From Celerinatantimonas yamalensis (GTDB lineage Bacteria > Pseudomonadota > Gammaproteobacteria > Enterobacterales > Celerinatantimonadaceae): 64,000 nucleotides of DNA. The notes below the pieces were generated by a model. It was not told the origin of the DNA. It made no database searches and was given only the letters and a program-made list of their open reading frames with translations. Below are positions 9,434-18,662 of the stretch, piece by piece. The position numbers were made by a program, and so were the translations under genes. The DNA is taken from positions 137,559 through 201,558 of the forward strand of contig NZ_JBEQCT010000008.1 of the NCBI RefSeq assembly GCF_046054155.1. The letters are read 5' to 3'. How positions within the stretch are numbered: position 1 is the first letter of the stretch; the number at the start of each line of letters is the position of its first letter.

Positions 9434-10069
9434 TTAAGGCTTTAAAAGCGCTAATTTCACACCAAAGCTCATTAATATTGTTCCGGCTATCATATTTAAC
9501 CATTTTTTAGTCTTAGGTCTATCCATCACATTTTTAACACTGGATAAACATAGCACCATCAAAGAAAACCATACGAAATTAATTGTCGCATGAGCGCTAA
9601 CCAACATATAGGCGTTTACTGGGCTATCATTAACGGTTAAAAATTGAGGGAAAGCAGCAAGATAGAACATCGAAACTTTCGGGTTAAGCATATTGGTTAA
9701 AAAACCTTCCATATAAGCGTCACGCATGGATAATGATATAGACGAAGATACACCGCAAGGCCTCGCTACTGCCTCACTTGTTTTAGCAACACAGATAAAC
9801 GCTTTCACCCCCAACCCAATTAAATAAACAGCACCTAGAAGTTTTAAGGCAGTAAACGCCTCTGCACAATGAAGAATAAAGACCGAAATACCAAATATAG
9901 ATAACGTGCCATGAACATAAAATGCAGTCACAAATCCCCAAACATTGGCAAATCCAGCTTTACGCCCTGAGGTCGATACCGTTTTAGCGATAAGAAATCC
10001 ATTCGGTCCTGGAGATATCACGAGTAAAGCCGCAACGGCGATAAACGTCAGCAAGTAATGAAATTCCAT
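9434..10069 (-). CDS. LysE/RhtB-family amino-acid exporter
   Basis: A 211-aa inner-membrane protein with about six hydrophobic segments. The N-terminal signature (VISPGPNGFLIAKTVSTSGR) and the central FLTNMLNPKVSMFYLAAFPQF are the hallmarks of the LysE/RhtB exporters of homoserine, threonine and related amino acids. A GAGGAAG ribosome site lies upstream of the ATG. The neighbouring GST and LysR genes are separated from it by about 190 bases. The exported compound is unknown. Confidence 0.9.
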   Translation of the reverse strand: MEFHYLLTFIAVAALLVISPGPNGFLIAKTVSTSGRKAGFANVWGFVTAFYVHGTLSIFGISVFILHCAEAFTALKLLGAVYLIGLGVKAFICVAKTSEAVARPCGVSSSISLSMRDAYMEGFLTNMLNPKVSMFYLAAFPQFLTVNDSPVNAYMLVSAHATINFVWFSLMVLCLSSVKNVMDRPKTKKWLNMIAGTILMSFGVKLALLKP

Positions 10070-10262
10070 GTCAATAACTTCCTCTCAGTTCAAATCATAA
10101 TCAACAGGCAGCGAATATCTGGAGTTGTCAAAGCCGCCCATCATAATTAAAAGTAAAATAGCGACGCTTACATTTAAGATTATCCGTGCGCCGCTATCCA
10201 ATAAACACACCCTAAGCTATGAAATAGCCGAAGCATCATAAAAGGCTGGCCTGTAAGCGCAG

Positions 10263-10910
10263 TTAGCGCGGTTCACCCGCTTCATCTTCTGTCACAATGT
10301 CAGTTTCGATGCTGGCCTGCGCGAACCATTGCTGAATCGCAGGGCTATTTAATACCGTGTGTTGATAAGTTTTAGCCGCCTCTGAAAGTGGAATTTGATA
10401 GGTCGCAAACCGAAGGGCCAATGGCGCATACATTGCGTCAACTATTGACCATCGGCCAAATAACCATTGCCCAGGATAGATGGCCATTTGCTCGCTCCAC
10501 ATCGAATCAACACGGGCAATTTCAGTGAGCACTTGGTCGCTTAACTCAACTTGTCGACTTGCTCGGCAGTTCATCGGTAACTGTTGGCGAATAGCAAAAA
10601 AGCCCGAATGCATCTCACAGCTTAATGCTCTGGCCTTTGCTCGTTCACTGAGGCCTGTTGGCCATGCGTTGCCATCAAGCTTAGACTCATTGATATACTC
10701 AAGTATGGCTAACGAATCCCAAACTGTTGTATCGCCATCGACTAACGTCGGGACCTTCGCTGCAGGCGTTTTATCGTGCAATGCTTGGTAGAAGGCATCC
10801 GTGCCAAGCTTTAGTTTTTCAATCGTGACATCAATATTAAATTGGGCAAATATCAACCATGCCCGCAATGACCAGCTCGAATAATTTTGGTTACCAATAT
10901 AAAGTTGCAT
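10263..10910 (-). CDS. Glutathione S-transferase family protein
   Basis: A 215-aa soluble protein. The thioredoxin-like N-terminal domain (residues 1-80) has the likely catalytic serine in GNQNYSSWSLR and the cis-proline and glutathione-binding segment KVPTLVDGDTTVWDSLAI. The all-helical C-terminal domain follows. It is divergently transcribed from a LysR regulator across a 114-base gap, so that regulator probably controls it. Detoxification by glutathione conjugation or a glutathione-dependent isomerase/reductase role is possible. Confidence 0.9.
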   Translation of the reverse strand: MQLYIGNQNYSSWSLRAWLIFAQFNIDVTIEKLKLGTDAFYQALHDKTPAAKVPTLVDGDTTVWDSLAILEYINESKLDGNAWPTGLSERAKARALSCEMHSGFFAIRQQLPMNCRASRQVELSDQVLTEIARVDSMWSEQMAIYPGQWLFGRWSIVDAMYAPLALRFATYQIPLSEAAKTYQHTVLNSPAIQQWFAQASIETDIVTEDEAGEPR

Positions 10911-11024
10911 GATGCTATCTCACTGTGATCAGGAAAACTCAAGAGTAAGGCATTGCTATCTATGCCACTAGCAGATAGTTTTAATAGAACCTATTCAAAA
11001 TTTTAATCGATCGTTGTTGTTATT

Positions 11025-11897
11025 ATGGATATTGATGCACTACGCAGCTTTCTTGCCTTTGTCGAAACAGGCAGCTTTACGCGCGCAGCGAAACAGATCT
11101 CACGGACTCAATCGGCATTAAGCGCTCAGATGCGCAAATTAGAAGGTGAAATAGGGTCAACGCTATTTGAAAAAGAGGGCCGCCATCTCGTCCTTAGTGA
11201 AGCAGGCGTACGCCTGTCTAGTTTTGCAACCGAGCTCGTCAACCATCATGATCACGCCCTCGGTCAGCTAAGAAAGTTTCAAGGGAAAAATCCGCTGCGA
11301 TTAGGCTGCCCTGAAGATTATAACGAGACTATTCTGCCCACCATTATCCAAGCCCTAAAGCAGTCTGAACCCACCTGCTCTATCCAGATCTATAACGAAC
11401 CAAGCATTATGTTGAAGCAAAAACTCGATGAAGGGGTGCTAGATGGCGCTATCTTAACGCGTACTCCCGGCCGCGAAGAAGGCTACTATCTATGCTCAGA
11501 TCATGGCGTTTGGATCGCCGCAGCCGATGAAATAATTCCTCTAAAGGGCCCGCTCACGTTAGCGTTGTTTCAAAGTGATTGCCAATATCATGCGGCCGCT
11601 ATTGATGGGCTGACCAAGCGCGGGATCCGTTATCAATTGTTGGCTTGTTGCAATAGCGCTTCGGCGCAGCGCGCATTGGTCAAGCAAGGGCTTGCCATAG
11701 GCGCTATGGGAAAACTCAGCGTCAGCGAAGATTTAACCGTACTCTCGGATATGCCACCACTCCCTAAAGTCGATATTGTGTTAAGTGTTGGCGCAAAACC
11801 ACATCCGCTTTTGAATCTCCAGTTTTTGAATCGATTAGCGCCGCTATTTGGCTCGCAAAAACTAGATGAACAAGTAAGTTTCACTCAAAACAGATGA
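11025..11897 (+). CDS. LysR-family transcriptional regulator
   Basis: A 290-aa regulator with an N-terminal winged HTH (MDIDALRSFLAFVETGSFTRAA, then RTQSALSAQMRKLE, residues 1-60) and a periplasmic-binding-like effector domain. Transcribed away from the GST gene, so its operator probably lies in the 10911-11024 gap. The effector is unknown. After the stop, a 10-bp inverted repeat with a 30-base spacer (GTTCATGACA at 11915 / TGTCATGAAC at 11955) may act in termination. Confidence 0.92.
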   Translation: MDIDALRSFLAFVETGSFTRAAKQISRTQSALSAQMRKLEGEIGSTLFEKEGRHLVLSEAGVRLSSFATELVNHHDHALGQLRKFQGKNPLRLGCPEDYNETILPTIIQALKQSEPTCSIQIYNEPSIMLKQKLDEGVLDGAILTRTPGREEGYYLCSDHGVWIAAADEIIPLKGPLTLALFQSDCQYHAAAIDGLTKRGIRYQLLACCNSASAQRALVKQGLAIGAMGKLSVSEDLTVLSDMPPLPKVDIVLSVGAKPHPLLNLQFLNRLAPLFGSQKLDEQVSFTQNR

Positions 11898-12113
11898 GCA
11901 ACGGCTTACCATAAGTTCATGACAAAGGCATATTAACCTGACTGCTTACACGGCTGTCATGAACCAATCCATAATACCTATGCATTCAGGCTAACTTTGA
12001 CGAACAGACGACGATTTCGTCAGCAGTGACTCAAGCCGTTATATTTTGCGAAAAAATGAATGGTATAAATGAAGGATGAGCGACAATTTTAGAAGATATT
12101 ATGTTTCTAAAAT

Positions 12114-12188
<75 letters not shown>

Positions 12189-12317
12189 TCAGGGCAATTG
12201 TCAAGTAACCAAGATGCGCGACTCAACAAGTGGCAAGCATTATAGCAAGAATATCCCCTAGCGCTAGAGGAGACCTGCTAATTTTTATGTTTTTTCAACT
12301 GATTAGTCAATTTTTAG

Positions 12318-13211
12318 TCAGGCGCGTGGATGGTTTTCATCATAAACCTGTTTTAAGCGCTCATTAGCAACATGCGTATAGATTTGTGTCGTTGATAAGT
12401 CGCTATGCCCAAGCAGTAACTGCACCACGCGCAAATCAGCACCATGGTTCAATAAATGCGTGGCAAACGCATGGCGAAGCGTATGCGGTGAAAGATGTTT
12501 TTCAATCCCTGCGCGCAGGGCATAGGCTTTGATACGGTGCCAGAATGTCTGCCGAGTCATCTGCACCCCGCGCCGACTCGGAAAAACCACATCAGATTCT
12601 TGCTTGAGTAATAGACCGCGCGCTTGGCGAAAATAGCGATCTAACCAATACTCAGCCTCTTCGCCCATCGGCACCAACCGCTCTTTTCCCCCTTTGCCTT
12701 GTACTCGAACCACACCTTGACGCAAACTAACTTCGTCCATCGACAGCGACACGAGCTCGGTTACCCTCAGCCCTGTAGCATACAATAACTCCAACATTGC
12801 GCGATCACGCAGCTCAATGGGCTCATTGAGGTCAGGTTGATCCAACAACTCGCAAACATCCTCTTCCGAGAGGATTGAGGGGAGATTTTTTTCCGGTTTA
12901 GGCGCATGCAACAACGCACTGGGATCATCGCGACGCACCGCTTGGGCATAAAGATAGCGATAAAAACGTCGTACTGCAGAAAGCTGACGCGCCGCACTGC
13001 TAGTCTTTTGGCCTTGCGCCTGACACCAACTGATAAATTCTTGCAAATTTTGCACATTCGCTTGAGCAATAGGAACACCTAGTTGATTCATAAAAAGATC
13101 CAATTTATTCAGGTCATTTCGATATGAGATCAAGGTATTTTCAGCCAGCCCTTGTTCAAGCCACAAAGTATCAAGGAACTGTTCAATATAAGAATCAATA
13201 GAATGTGTCAC
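12318..13211 (-). CDS. xerD: Site-specific tyrosine recombinase XerD
   Basis: A 297-aa tyrosine recombinase that acts with XerC at dif to resolve chromosome dimers. It has the SAM-like N-terminal domain (EQGLAENTLISYRNDL). The catalytic residues are Arg in ATGLRVTEL, Lys in GKGGKERLVP, His-x-x-Arg in HTLRHAFATHLL, His in LLGHSDLSTT and Tyr in QIYTHV. The length equals E. coli XerD, and the C-terminus (ENHPRA) fits. fldB is divergent next door, as in E. coli; dsbC and recJ are not present after it. It is the only tyrosine recombinase in the window and is clearly the housekeeping one. Confidence 0.96.
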   Translation of the reverse strand: MTHSIDSYIEQFLDTLWLEQGLAENTLISYRNDLNKLDLFMNQLGVPIAQANVQNLQEFISWCQAQGQKTSSAARQLSAVRRFYRYLYAQAVRRDDPSALLHAPKPEKNLPSILSEEDVCELLDQPDLNEPIELRDRAMLELLYATGLRVTELVSLSMDEVSLRQGVVRVQGKGGKERLVPMGEEAEYWLDRYFRQARGLLLKQESDVVFPSRRGVQMTRQTFWHRIKAYALRAGIEKHLSPHTLRHAFATHLLNHGADLRVVQLLLGHSDLSTTQIYTHVANERLKQVYDENHPRA

Positions 13212-13277
13212 GTGGTGCTTTGGCCTCCCAGCCGATTTTGATAAACTTAGCTTAAATTTTACGGTAGAGAACAGTTC

Positions 13278-13802
13278 ATGGCTATTGGCCTTTTTTACGG
13301 ATCAACGACATGTTATACCGAGATGGCTGCTGAAAAAATTCAACAGGCGCTAGGGGGAAGTGATGTAGTCGATGTCCACAATGTCAAAGATACCCCGCTC
13401 ACTATCATGGAGCAATACGATATTTTGCTATTGGGAATTTCAACTTGGGACTATGGTGAAATCCAAGAAGATTGGGATCTATTGTGGGACGAAATAAGCT
13501 CGTTAAAACTCGATGGTAAAATTGTTGCCTTATTTGGACTGGGCGATCAAGATGGCTACAGTGACTGGTATTTAGATGCAATGGGGCTATTGCACGACCA
13601 ACTGGCGCTGCACAATGTGACGTTCATCGGCTACTGGCCCAATGAGGGCTATCAATTTAGCGCCTCTAAAGCCCTCACTCAAGACGGTAAACTCTTTGTC
13701 GGTTTAGCCTTGGACGATGAAACCCAATATGATCTCACCGACCAACGTATTGAGCTGTGGACTAACCAATTACTTGAAGAACTGGAGCAATTAAGCCAGT
13801 GA
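13278..13802 (+). CDS. fldB: Flavodoxin 2
   Basis: A 174-aa FMN-binding electron carrier. The phosphate-binding loop is GLFYGSTTCYTEMAAEKI (residues 4-21). The segments STWDYGEIQEDWD and FGLGDQDGYSDWYLDAMG hold the isoalloxazine loops. It aligns throughout with E. coli FldB, and the divergent pairing with xerD is the enterobacterial arrangement. Confidence 0.94.
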   Translation: MAIGLFYGSTTCYTEMAAEKIQQALGGSDVVDVHNVKDTPLTIMEQYDILLLGISTWDYGEIQEDWDLLWDEISSLKLDGKIVALFGLGDQDGYSDWYLDAMGLLHDQLALHNVTFIGYWPNEGYQFSASKALTQDGKLFVGLALDDETQYDLTDQRIELWTNQLLEELEQLSQ

Positions 13803-14023
13803 GTATTTAAATGTTACCTCTGATCTATAAGGCATGCTTAAGAAAGACTTAGCAAGCAATGTACAGAGAACATCGGGTGGCTACTTTGCCTTTCAAGCCA
13901 ACCCGGTTCATATGTTGCAATTTATTTAACATCAGCAATAATTGGACATAATAGGCTGCCAAGCATTATCTCTGTGCCGCTATTGCTAAGCGGATCGCTC
14001 TCTTAAGCAAAAATGAGAAGTTC

Positions 14024-15538
14024 TTAAGCATCGGTTAGTGGCGCGATATTGAGCGTATAGCCAGCTTGCTCTTGAAAACGCTGTTCGTTTTGCAAATCAG
14101 CCAAGGTCAAAGGATTATGTTCTAACCACTGAGCACTAAAGTTCAAGGTCAGCTGATTGTCTTTACAACTAAGTGTCAATGGTGGGATAGCTTGACCACG
14201 GCGGCCCCGTTGTAAAATAATCGCCATACGCAGCAATAGTAATACGGGTAATAGTAACGGGCGCTCCATGGGAAAGTTTTTACGTATACTTTTACGATGA
14301 CCGCGAACCAGCAAGGCTAGCTCCAGTTGTTCAGGGCGAGAAAAACCAGGTAAATCAACATGCTCAACAATATAAGAGCCATGTTTATGATAATCACTAT
14401 GGGTAATATCCAGCCCGACCATGAATAATAATGAGCCCCAGTGCAGCAACTGCGCAACTGAGTGATAATCGCTTACCCAATCTTGAGCTTGCGAAAGCAA
14501 CAACCGCCCCGTTTGCTCGACGCGCTGAGCATACTCAAGATTCACATGAAAGCGATTCGCCAGATTAAGTACACTACTGTCACGCAAATCGCTGTGCTCC
14601 AAACGGCCTTTGAGATCATACAAAAGCCCTTCCCGTAGTGCCCACTGGGCTGCAGTCATCGCCTTAAGTTGCAATCCTTCAAATAAGGTGGCTAAGATAA
14701 TCAGGCCACCCAAAAAAACAGGCTGACGATTCTCTGACAACCCTGGCAAGGCATAGTCAACTTCACCGGCCTGAGTATATTGCTCTAACAGTTTTTCCAG
14801 ATATTTGAGTTTAATCGTACCATCGTCACTAAATCCTTGTGCGATGCAAACTTGCGCGGCAGCTCGAATGGTTCCTGACGCACCGATCTCCTCATCCCAG
14901 CCCTTTTCGCTAAGCTCATCCAAAACTGGCACGAGCTCCTGCATACAGGCAGTACGCGCTTTTTTAATTCGTCCAGCGGTAACCTTCCCTTTTGTAAAAA
15001 AGTGCTTGGTAATGGCGACACACCCCATACTTAAGCTTTCTTTAAGCTCAGCATTCATTCCATGACCGATGATTACCTCCGTGCTGCCACCCCCAATATC
15101 AACCACTAGGCGGTGTCCATCACCAGGCGCTAAATCACAAGCAACGCCAAGATAGATAATACGCGCTTCTTCTTCACCGGAAATAATTTCAACGGGATGC
15201 CCTAAGAGCTCTTGAGCTTTGAATAAAAATTGATCCGCTTTTTTGACGCTGCGTAACGTTTTAGTACCAGCAATACGAACATTCCCAACCGACAGCGTCC
15301 GGAGCCGCTCGCCAAATCGCGCGAAACAAGCCATCGCTCGTTCAATTGATGCTTGGTCTAGAGTGCCCGTCTCACTCAACCCCCACCCCAACCGAACAGG
15401 TTCTTTAATGCGATCAATAATATGGATCTGGCCCTCTTGCCAGCGTGCAACAATTAGATGAAAGCTATTTGAACCCAGATCCAAGGCCGCAATCTGCTGG
15501 CCGCGTTGTTGATTATCTAAAGGGGAAAGATTAAGCAT
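14024..15538 (-). CDS. Ppx/GppA family exopolyphosphatase / pppGpp phosphatase
   Basis: A 504-aa member of the ASKHA fold. The N-terminal phosphate loop is AALDLGSNSFHLIVAR (about 17-32); the second is VVDIGGGSTEVIIG (about 145-158), with the catalytic glutamate in ISGEEEARIIY. The HD-like C-terminal region contains LLHWGSLLFMVGLDI and HYSxY-like HGSYIVEH. Ppx and GppA are too alike to separate by eye, and neither ppk nor rhlB is adjacent. It hydrolyses polyphosphate and/or pppGpp in the cytoplasm. A PPK2 kinase is encoded 7 kb away. Confidence 0.92.
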   Translation of the reverse strand: MLNLSPLDNQQRGQQIAALDLGSNSFHLIVARWQEGQIHIIDRIKEPVRLGWGLSETGTLDQASIERAMACFARFGERLRTLSVGNVRIAGTKTLRSVKKADQFLFKAQELLGHPVEIISGEEEARIIYLGVACDLAPGDGHRLVVDIGGGSTEVIIGHGMNAELKESLSMGCVAITKHFFTKGKVTAGRIKKARTACMQELVPVLDELSEKGWDEEIGASGTIRAAAQVCIAQGFSDDGTIKLKYLEKLLEQYTQAGEVDYALPGLSENRQPVFLGGLIILATLFEGLQLKAMTAAQWALREGLLYDLKGRLEHSDLRDSSVLNLANRFHVNLEYAQRVEQTGRLLLSQAQDWVSDYHSVAQLLHWGSLLFMVGLDITHSDYHKHGSYIVEHVDLPGFSRPEQLELALLVRGHRKSIRKNFPMERPLLLPVLLLLRMAIILQRGRRGQAIPPLTLSCKDNQLTLNFSAQWLEHNPLTLADLQNEQRFQEQAGYTLNIAPLTDA

Positions 15539-15615
15539 GAAGTTAATTAGTTGCCGACGATTAATTTTAGTAGACCTTTAATGCCCCCTCATCGTCAAGG
15601 GTTTTGCGGTAATTG

Positions 15616-16359
15616 TCACATTTTTAGATAAAAATCACGACATAGATGCTGATATGCAGTCGAATATGTCCCATCAGATTGATAGAGCGATAAACACTCG
15701 TATTGAGTAACTTTTGGCACACGGCAAAGCTCTAACAACAACCGATGTGGCACGCGCTGTCCAGCTTTAGTGATCACTTCAGTGGCGCGGCTCACCCACC
15801 AGCCCTGTTGACAAGCGAGCCGGCTCAGTTGCTCACCAGCATTCATCGGTAAAATCACGGATAACAGACCATCCTCCACCAGCAGTTCAGCGGCTCGCGC
15901 CAACAGCTGTTGGTGCGTCAATGTTCCTGTTTGCCGAGCAATGGCACGCCGTTCATCGACAAACGATTGGCCATGAACAAAAAATGGGGGATTACTCACG
16001 AGATGGTCGTAGTAAGCCAACGCTATATTGGCATTCACAATATCCTTTTGCATGACTTGAATTCGTGTCACCCAAGGGCTGTGTTGAACATTCTGTTGCG
16101 CTTGATGCACCGCATCAGCATCAATATCAATGGCATCAATGAGAACATGCTCAGCACTTCGCTGCGCGAGCATTAACGCAATAAGCCCTGAACCACAGCC
16201 CACATCTAATATGCGCTGAGATTGTTGTAGCGCGCACCAAGCCCCAAGTAAAATGCCATCTGTTCCAACCTTCATCGCGCAACCATCATGAGCGACATGA
16301 AACTGTTTAAAGGTAAAGCCAGGACGTTGCTTATACGATAATTGTGTGAACTTTTTCAT
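15616..16359 (-). CDS. trmN6: tRNA1(Val) adenine-37 N6-methyltransferase
   Basis: A 247-aa SAM-dependent methyltransferase of the YfiC group that modifies A37 of tRNA-Val. The SAM motif I is ILDVGCGSGLIALMLAQR, and the catalytic NPPFF motif (VSNPPFFVHG) sits near residue 120. The N-terminus (GFTFKQFHVAHDGCAMKVGTDG) is characteristic. In E. coli yfiC lies head to head with srmB. Here the same pair is present but separated by the ruins of a GGDEF gene. Confidence 0.93.
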   Translation of the reverse strand: MKKFTQLSYKQRPGFTFKQFHVAHDGCAMKVGTDGILLGAWCALQQSQRILDVGCGSGLIALMLAQRSAEHVLIDAIDIDADAVHQAQQNVQHSPWVTRIQVMQKDIVNANIALAYYDHLVSNPPFFVHGQSFVDERRAIARQTGTLTHQQLLARAAELLVEDGLLSVILPMNAGEQLSRLACQQGWWVSRATEVITKAGQRVPHRLLLELCRVPKVTQYECLSLYQSDGTYSTAYQHLCRDFYLKM

Positions 16360-16364
16360 AAAAT

Positions 16365-16830
16365 TTAAACCAGTTTACTCGATTCGACAACTTGACACGC
16401 CCACTCCGTTTGGCTTTATACAGATCCTGTTCGGCCTGGTTCAATATCTCTTCAATACTATGTGTATATTATGTTAAGCCAATACTCACCGAGACATTAA
16501 GTCCAACATTTTGGACATTAAATCGCTGCGCTGCAATCGTTGAACGGATCGCATGAGCAGCCTGGGTCGCCGCCGGATAAGAGCTATTTACCTAATATCA
16601 CACAAAATTCTTCACCACCTTGCGGTAGACATTCTGCGAACCGACAATCGCTGCGATGCAGCTACCAATCCACTGTCGAGATCGCCCGTATGATGTCCAT
16701 AGCTATCATTCACACGTTTAAAACATCAATATCCAACGCCATCAGATAAAAATGTCTCTTATGTTGGCTCAATCTATTCAGTCGCTCAACAAGTGCTAAA
16801 CGATGACTGACATGGGTCAAAGGACAGCTA
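16365..16830 (-). pseudogene. Decayed GGDEF diguanylate cyclase
   Basis: Reading the minus strand across three frames recovers a diguanylate cyclase domain. In order: PLTHVSHRLALVERLNRL, then YLMALDIDVLN-stop-NDSYGHHTGDL, then a frame change to QGGEEFCVILGK-stop, then NVGLNVSVSIGLT-stop, and lastly EEILNQAEQDLYKAKRSGR. The signature GGEEF is intact, but at least three stops and several frameshifts destroy the gene, and the N-terminal sensor part is missing. It once would have made c-di-GMP. Confidence 0.8.
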
Positions 16831-17177
16831 ATAATTTTTATCGCTCCCCAACATAGGAACAGTCACTTTTGTCATTAAATTTCATTATAATGCGTTTAAC
16901 GACGTGATTAACGACAGCTGCATCACTCGATAGCTGCATTTAAGTACCGAGAGAGCTGACGCCCACGTCTACGGTTTTCGATGGCCGCCATATTGTTTCC
17001 CATTTGACAATAAATAACGAGTGCAATAGGCCACATCAATGACGCTGAACCACAATCAACATAGAGAACAGTCTGAATATGATTCACTATCGGCGCCGAA
17101 GACTATAATATAGCCATCATCAAGGACATGCTGGCCATGCCCTTCCCATCAACATCCTAATTTATGATAGAGATTGC
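16831..17177. other. Gap upstream of srmB
   Basis: No gene is recognisable. It probably contains further unrecognisable upstream parts of the GGDEF pseudogene and the srmB promoter. Confidence 0.4.
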
Positions 17178-18419
17178 ATGACATTTGATCAGTTAGAGCT
17201 AGATGACCGACTCCTTAGCAGTTTAGAGCAGCAAGGTTTGACCCGTCCAACCTTGATCCAACAAGAAGTCATTCCCAAATTGCTTGAGGGATTAGACGTT
17301 CTTGCATCAGCACCGACAGGTACGGGGAAAACTCTGGCTTACTTACTTCCCGCATTCCAACACTTGCTCGATTTTCCTCGGCGCGGTAAAGGGCCAGCTC
17401 GCGTAATGGTGCTAACCCCGACCCGAGAATTGGCGTTGCAGGTAGCCGAACAAGCCCGTCTACTCGCTCAACATAGTTCTCATCAAGTAATCGATATCAC
17501 TGGTGGTGTTCATCATAGCGAACATGCTGAACAGCTGCGCCAAGGCTGTGATATCGTTGTCGCAACCCCTGGGCGGCTGCTCGATTATATCGACGCTGAA
17601 GTGTTTGATTGCCAAGCGATAGAATGGTTGATCCTCGATGAAGCGGATCGCATGCTAGACATGGGCTTTATCAGCGAGATGCAGCGTATCGCCAAAGAGT
17701 TAACCGCGCGCCAACGCACCGCTCTGTTCTCTGCCACTTTAGAAGGTGAACGGCTCGAGCAATTTGCCGCTGAAGTAATGCGGGATGCTCAATTAGTTGA
17801 AGTCTCACCATCACGGCGCGAGCGTGGCAAAATTATGGAGTACTATTACCACTGTGATAGCCTCAGCCATAAGCGCGATATTCTGTGTTATCACCTTAAC
17901 CATGAGGATGTTACCCGCGCCATTGTCTTCGTTAAAACGCGCGACCGCCTCGATGAACTGGTGGCTTATCTACAAAGCCAAGGGATCCAAGCCGCCTACC
18001 TGCGTGGTGAAATGTCACAAGGGCGACGCAACGCTGCATTAGATCGCTTTAAAAATGGTCAGGTCAAAGTTCTACTCGCCACTGATGTTGCCTCCCGCGG
18101 GATTGATGTCCCCGATATTAGCCATGTATTTAACTTTGATATGCCACGCGGAGCAGATGTATATGTTCACCGCATTGGTCGCACGGCCCGAGCTGGTAAA
18201 AAAGGATGTGCTATCAGTTTAGTGGAAGCTCACGACTTGGCGATGCTTGGCAAAATAGAGCGCTACACCCAGACTCCGGTAAAACGCAGAGTGATCGACA
18301 GCCTTCGCCCTCAGCATAAAGTCCCGACCAAATTACAAAAAAAACCGAAAGTGAAAACCAAGAAGGGCAAACCATCAAGCGTAAAACAAAAAAAGCTCTC
18401 CACGAAAAAAACTAAATAA
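17178..18419 (+). CDS. srmB: ATP-dependent RNA helicase SrmB
   Basis: A 413-aa DEAD-box helicase that helps assemble the large ribosomal subunit. Motifs in order: Q-motif near 10-25 (GLTRPTLIQQEVIP), Walker A APTGTGKT (about 44), PTRELALQ, GG, TPGR, DEAD (about 153), SAT, ATDVASRGIDVPD and HRIGRTARAG. The tail (from about 375) is very lysine-rich, typical of RNA-binding extensions in this subfamily. The SrmB assignment comes from overall sequence and from its position beside trmN6. Confidence 0.92.
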   Translation: MTFDQLELDDRLLSSLEQQGLTRPTLIQQEVIPKLLEGLDVLASAPTGTGKTLAYLLPAFQHLLDFPRRGKGPARVMVLTPTRELALQVAEQARLLAQHSSHQVIDITGGVHHSEHAEQLRQGCDIVVATPGRLLDYIDAEVFDCQAIEWLILDEADRMLDMGFISEMQRIAKELTARQRTALFSATLEGERLEQFAAEVMRDAQLVEVSPSRRERGKIMEYYYHCDSLSHKRDILCYHLNHEDVTRAIVFVKTRDRLDELVAYLQSQGIQAAYLRGEMSQGRRNAALDRFKNGQVKVLLATDVASRGIDVPDISHVFNFDMPRGADVYVHRIGRTARAGKKGCAISLVEAHDLAMLGKIERYTQTPVKRRVIDSLRPQHKVPTKLQKKPKVKTKKGKPSSVKQKKLSTKKTK

Positions 18420-18446
18420 CGTTTGATTTGTCTGCAGTGCTATCGT

Positions 18447-18465
18447 GGGGGTACATTTTACCCCC
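18447..18465 (+). terminator. Hairpin after srmB
   Basis: GGGGGTA / TACCCCC with a 5-base loop lies 27 bases after the stop. There is no T-run on the plus side, so its strength is uncertain. Confidence 0.5.
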
Positions 18466-18484
18466 AAAAACCTTCTAATAGAGA

Positions 18485-18514
18485 TTGTTGTCAAACGATA
18501 AAACATTCTATAAT
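18485..18514 (+). promoter_or_regulatory. Sigma-70 promoter for xanP
   Basis: TTGTTG (18485) and TATAAT (18509) are 18 bases apart, a good sigma-70 promoter upstream of xanP. About 50 bases downstream, a 9-bp inverted repeat (TGAACCTGT at 18561, ACAGGTTCA at 18598) lies in the 5' leader. Confidence 0.55.
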
Positions 18515-18662
18515 CGCCCCCTTCTTTTATCGCTCTGGCATCGTCCAGATTGACCAATCTTGAACCTGTTCTGATTAACAGCAATCACAGAGCATGTACA
18601 GGTTCAGCTTTGTTTGTTCCCAGTCAGCGAACAACAGGCAGCTTAAAGGACATAAACATATT

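Noticed and set aside
12318..13211. The tyrosine recombinase as integrase of the guaA array
   Set aside because: Sequence and fldB neighbour show the housekeeping XerD; it is 18 kb away and not linked to the array.
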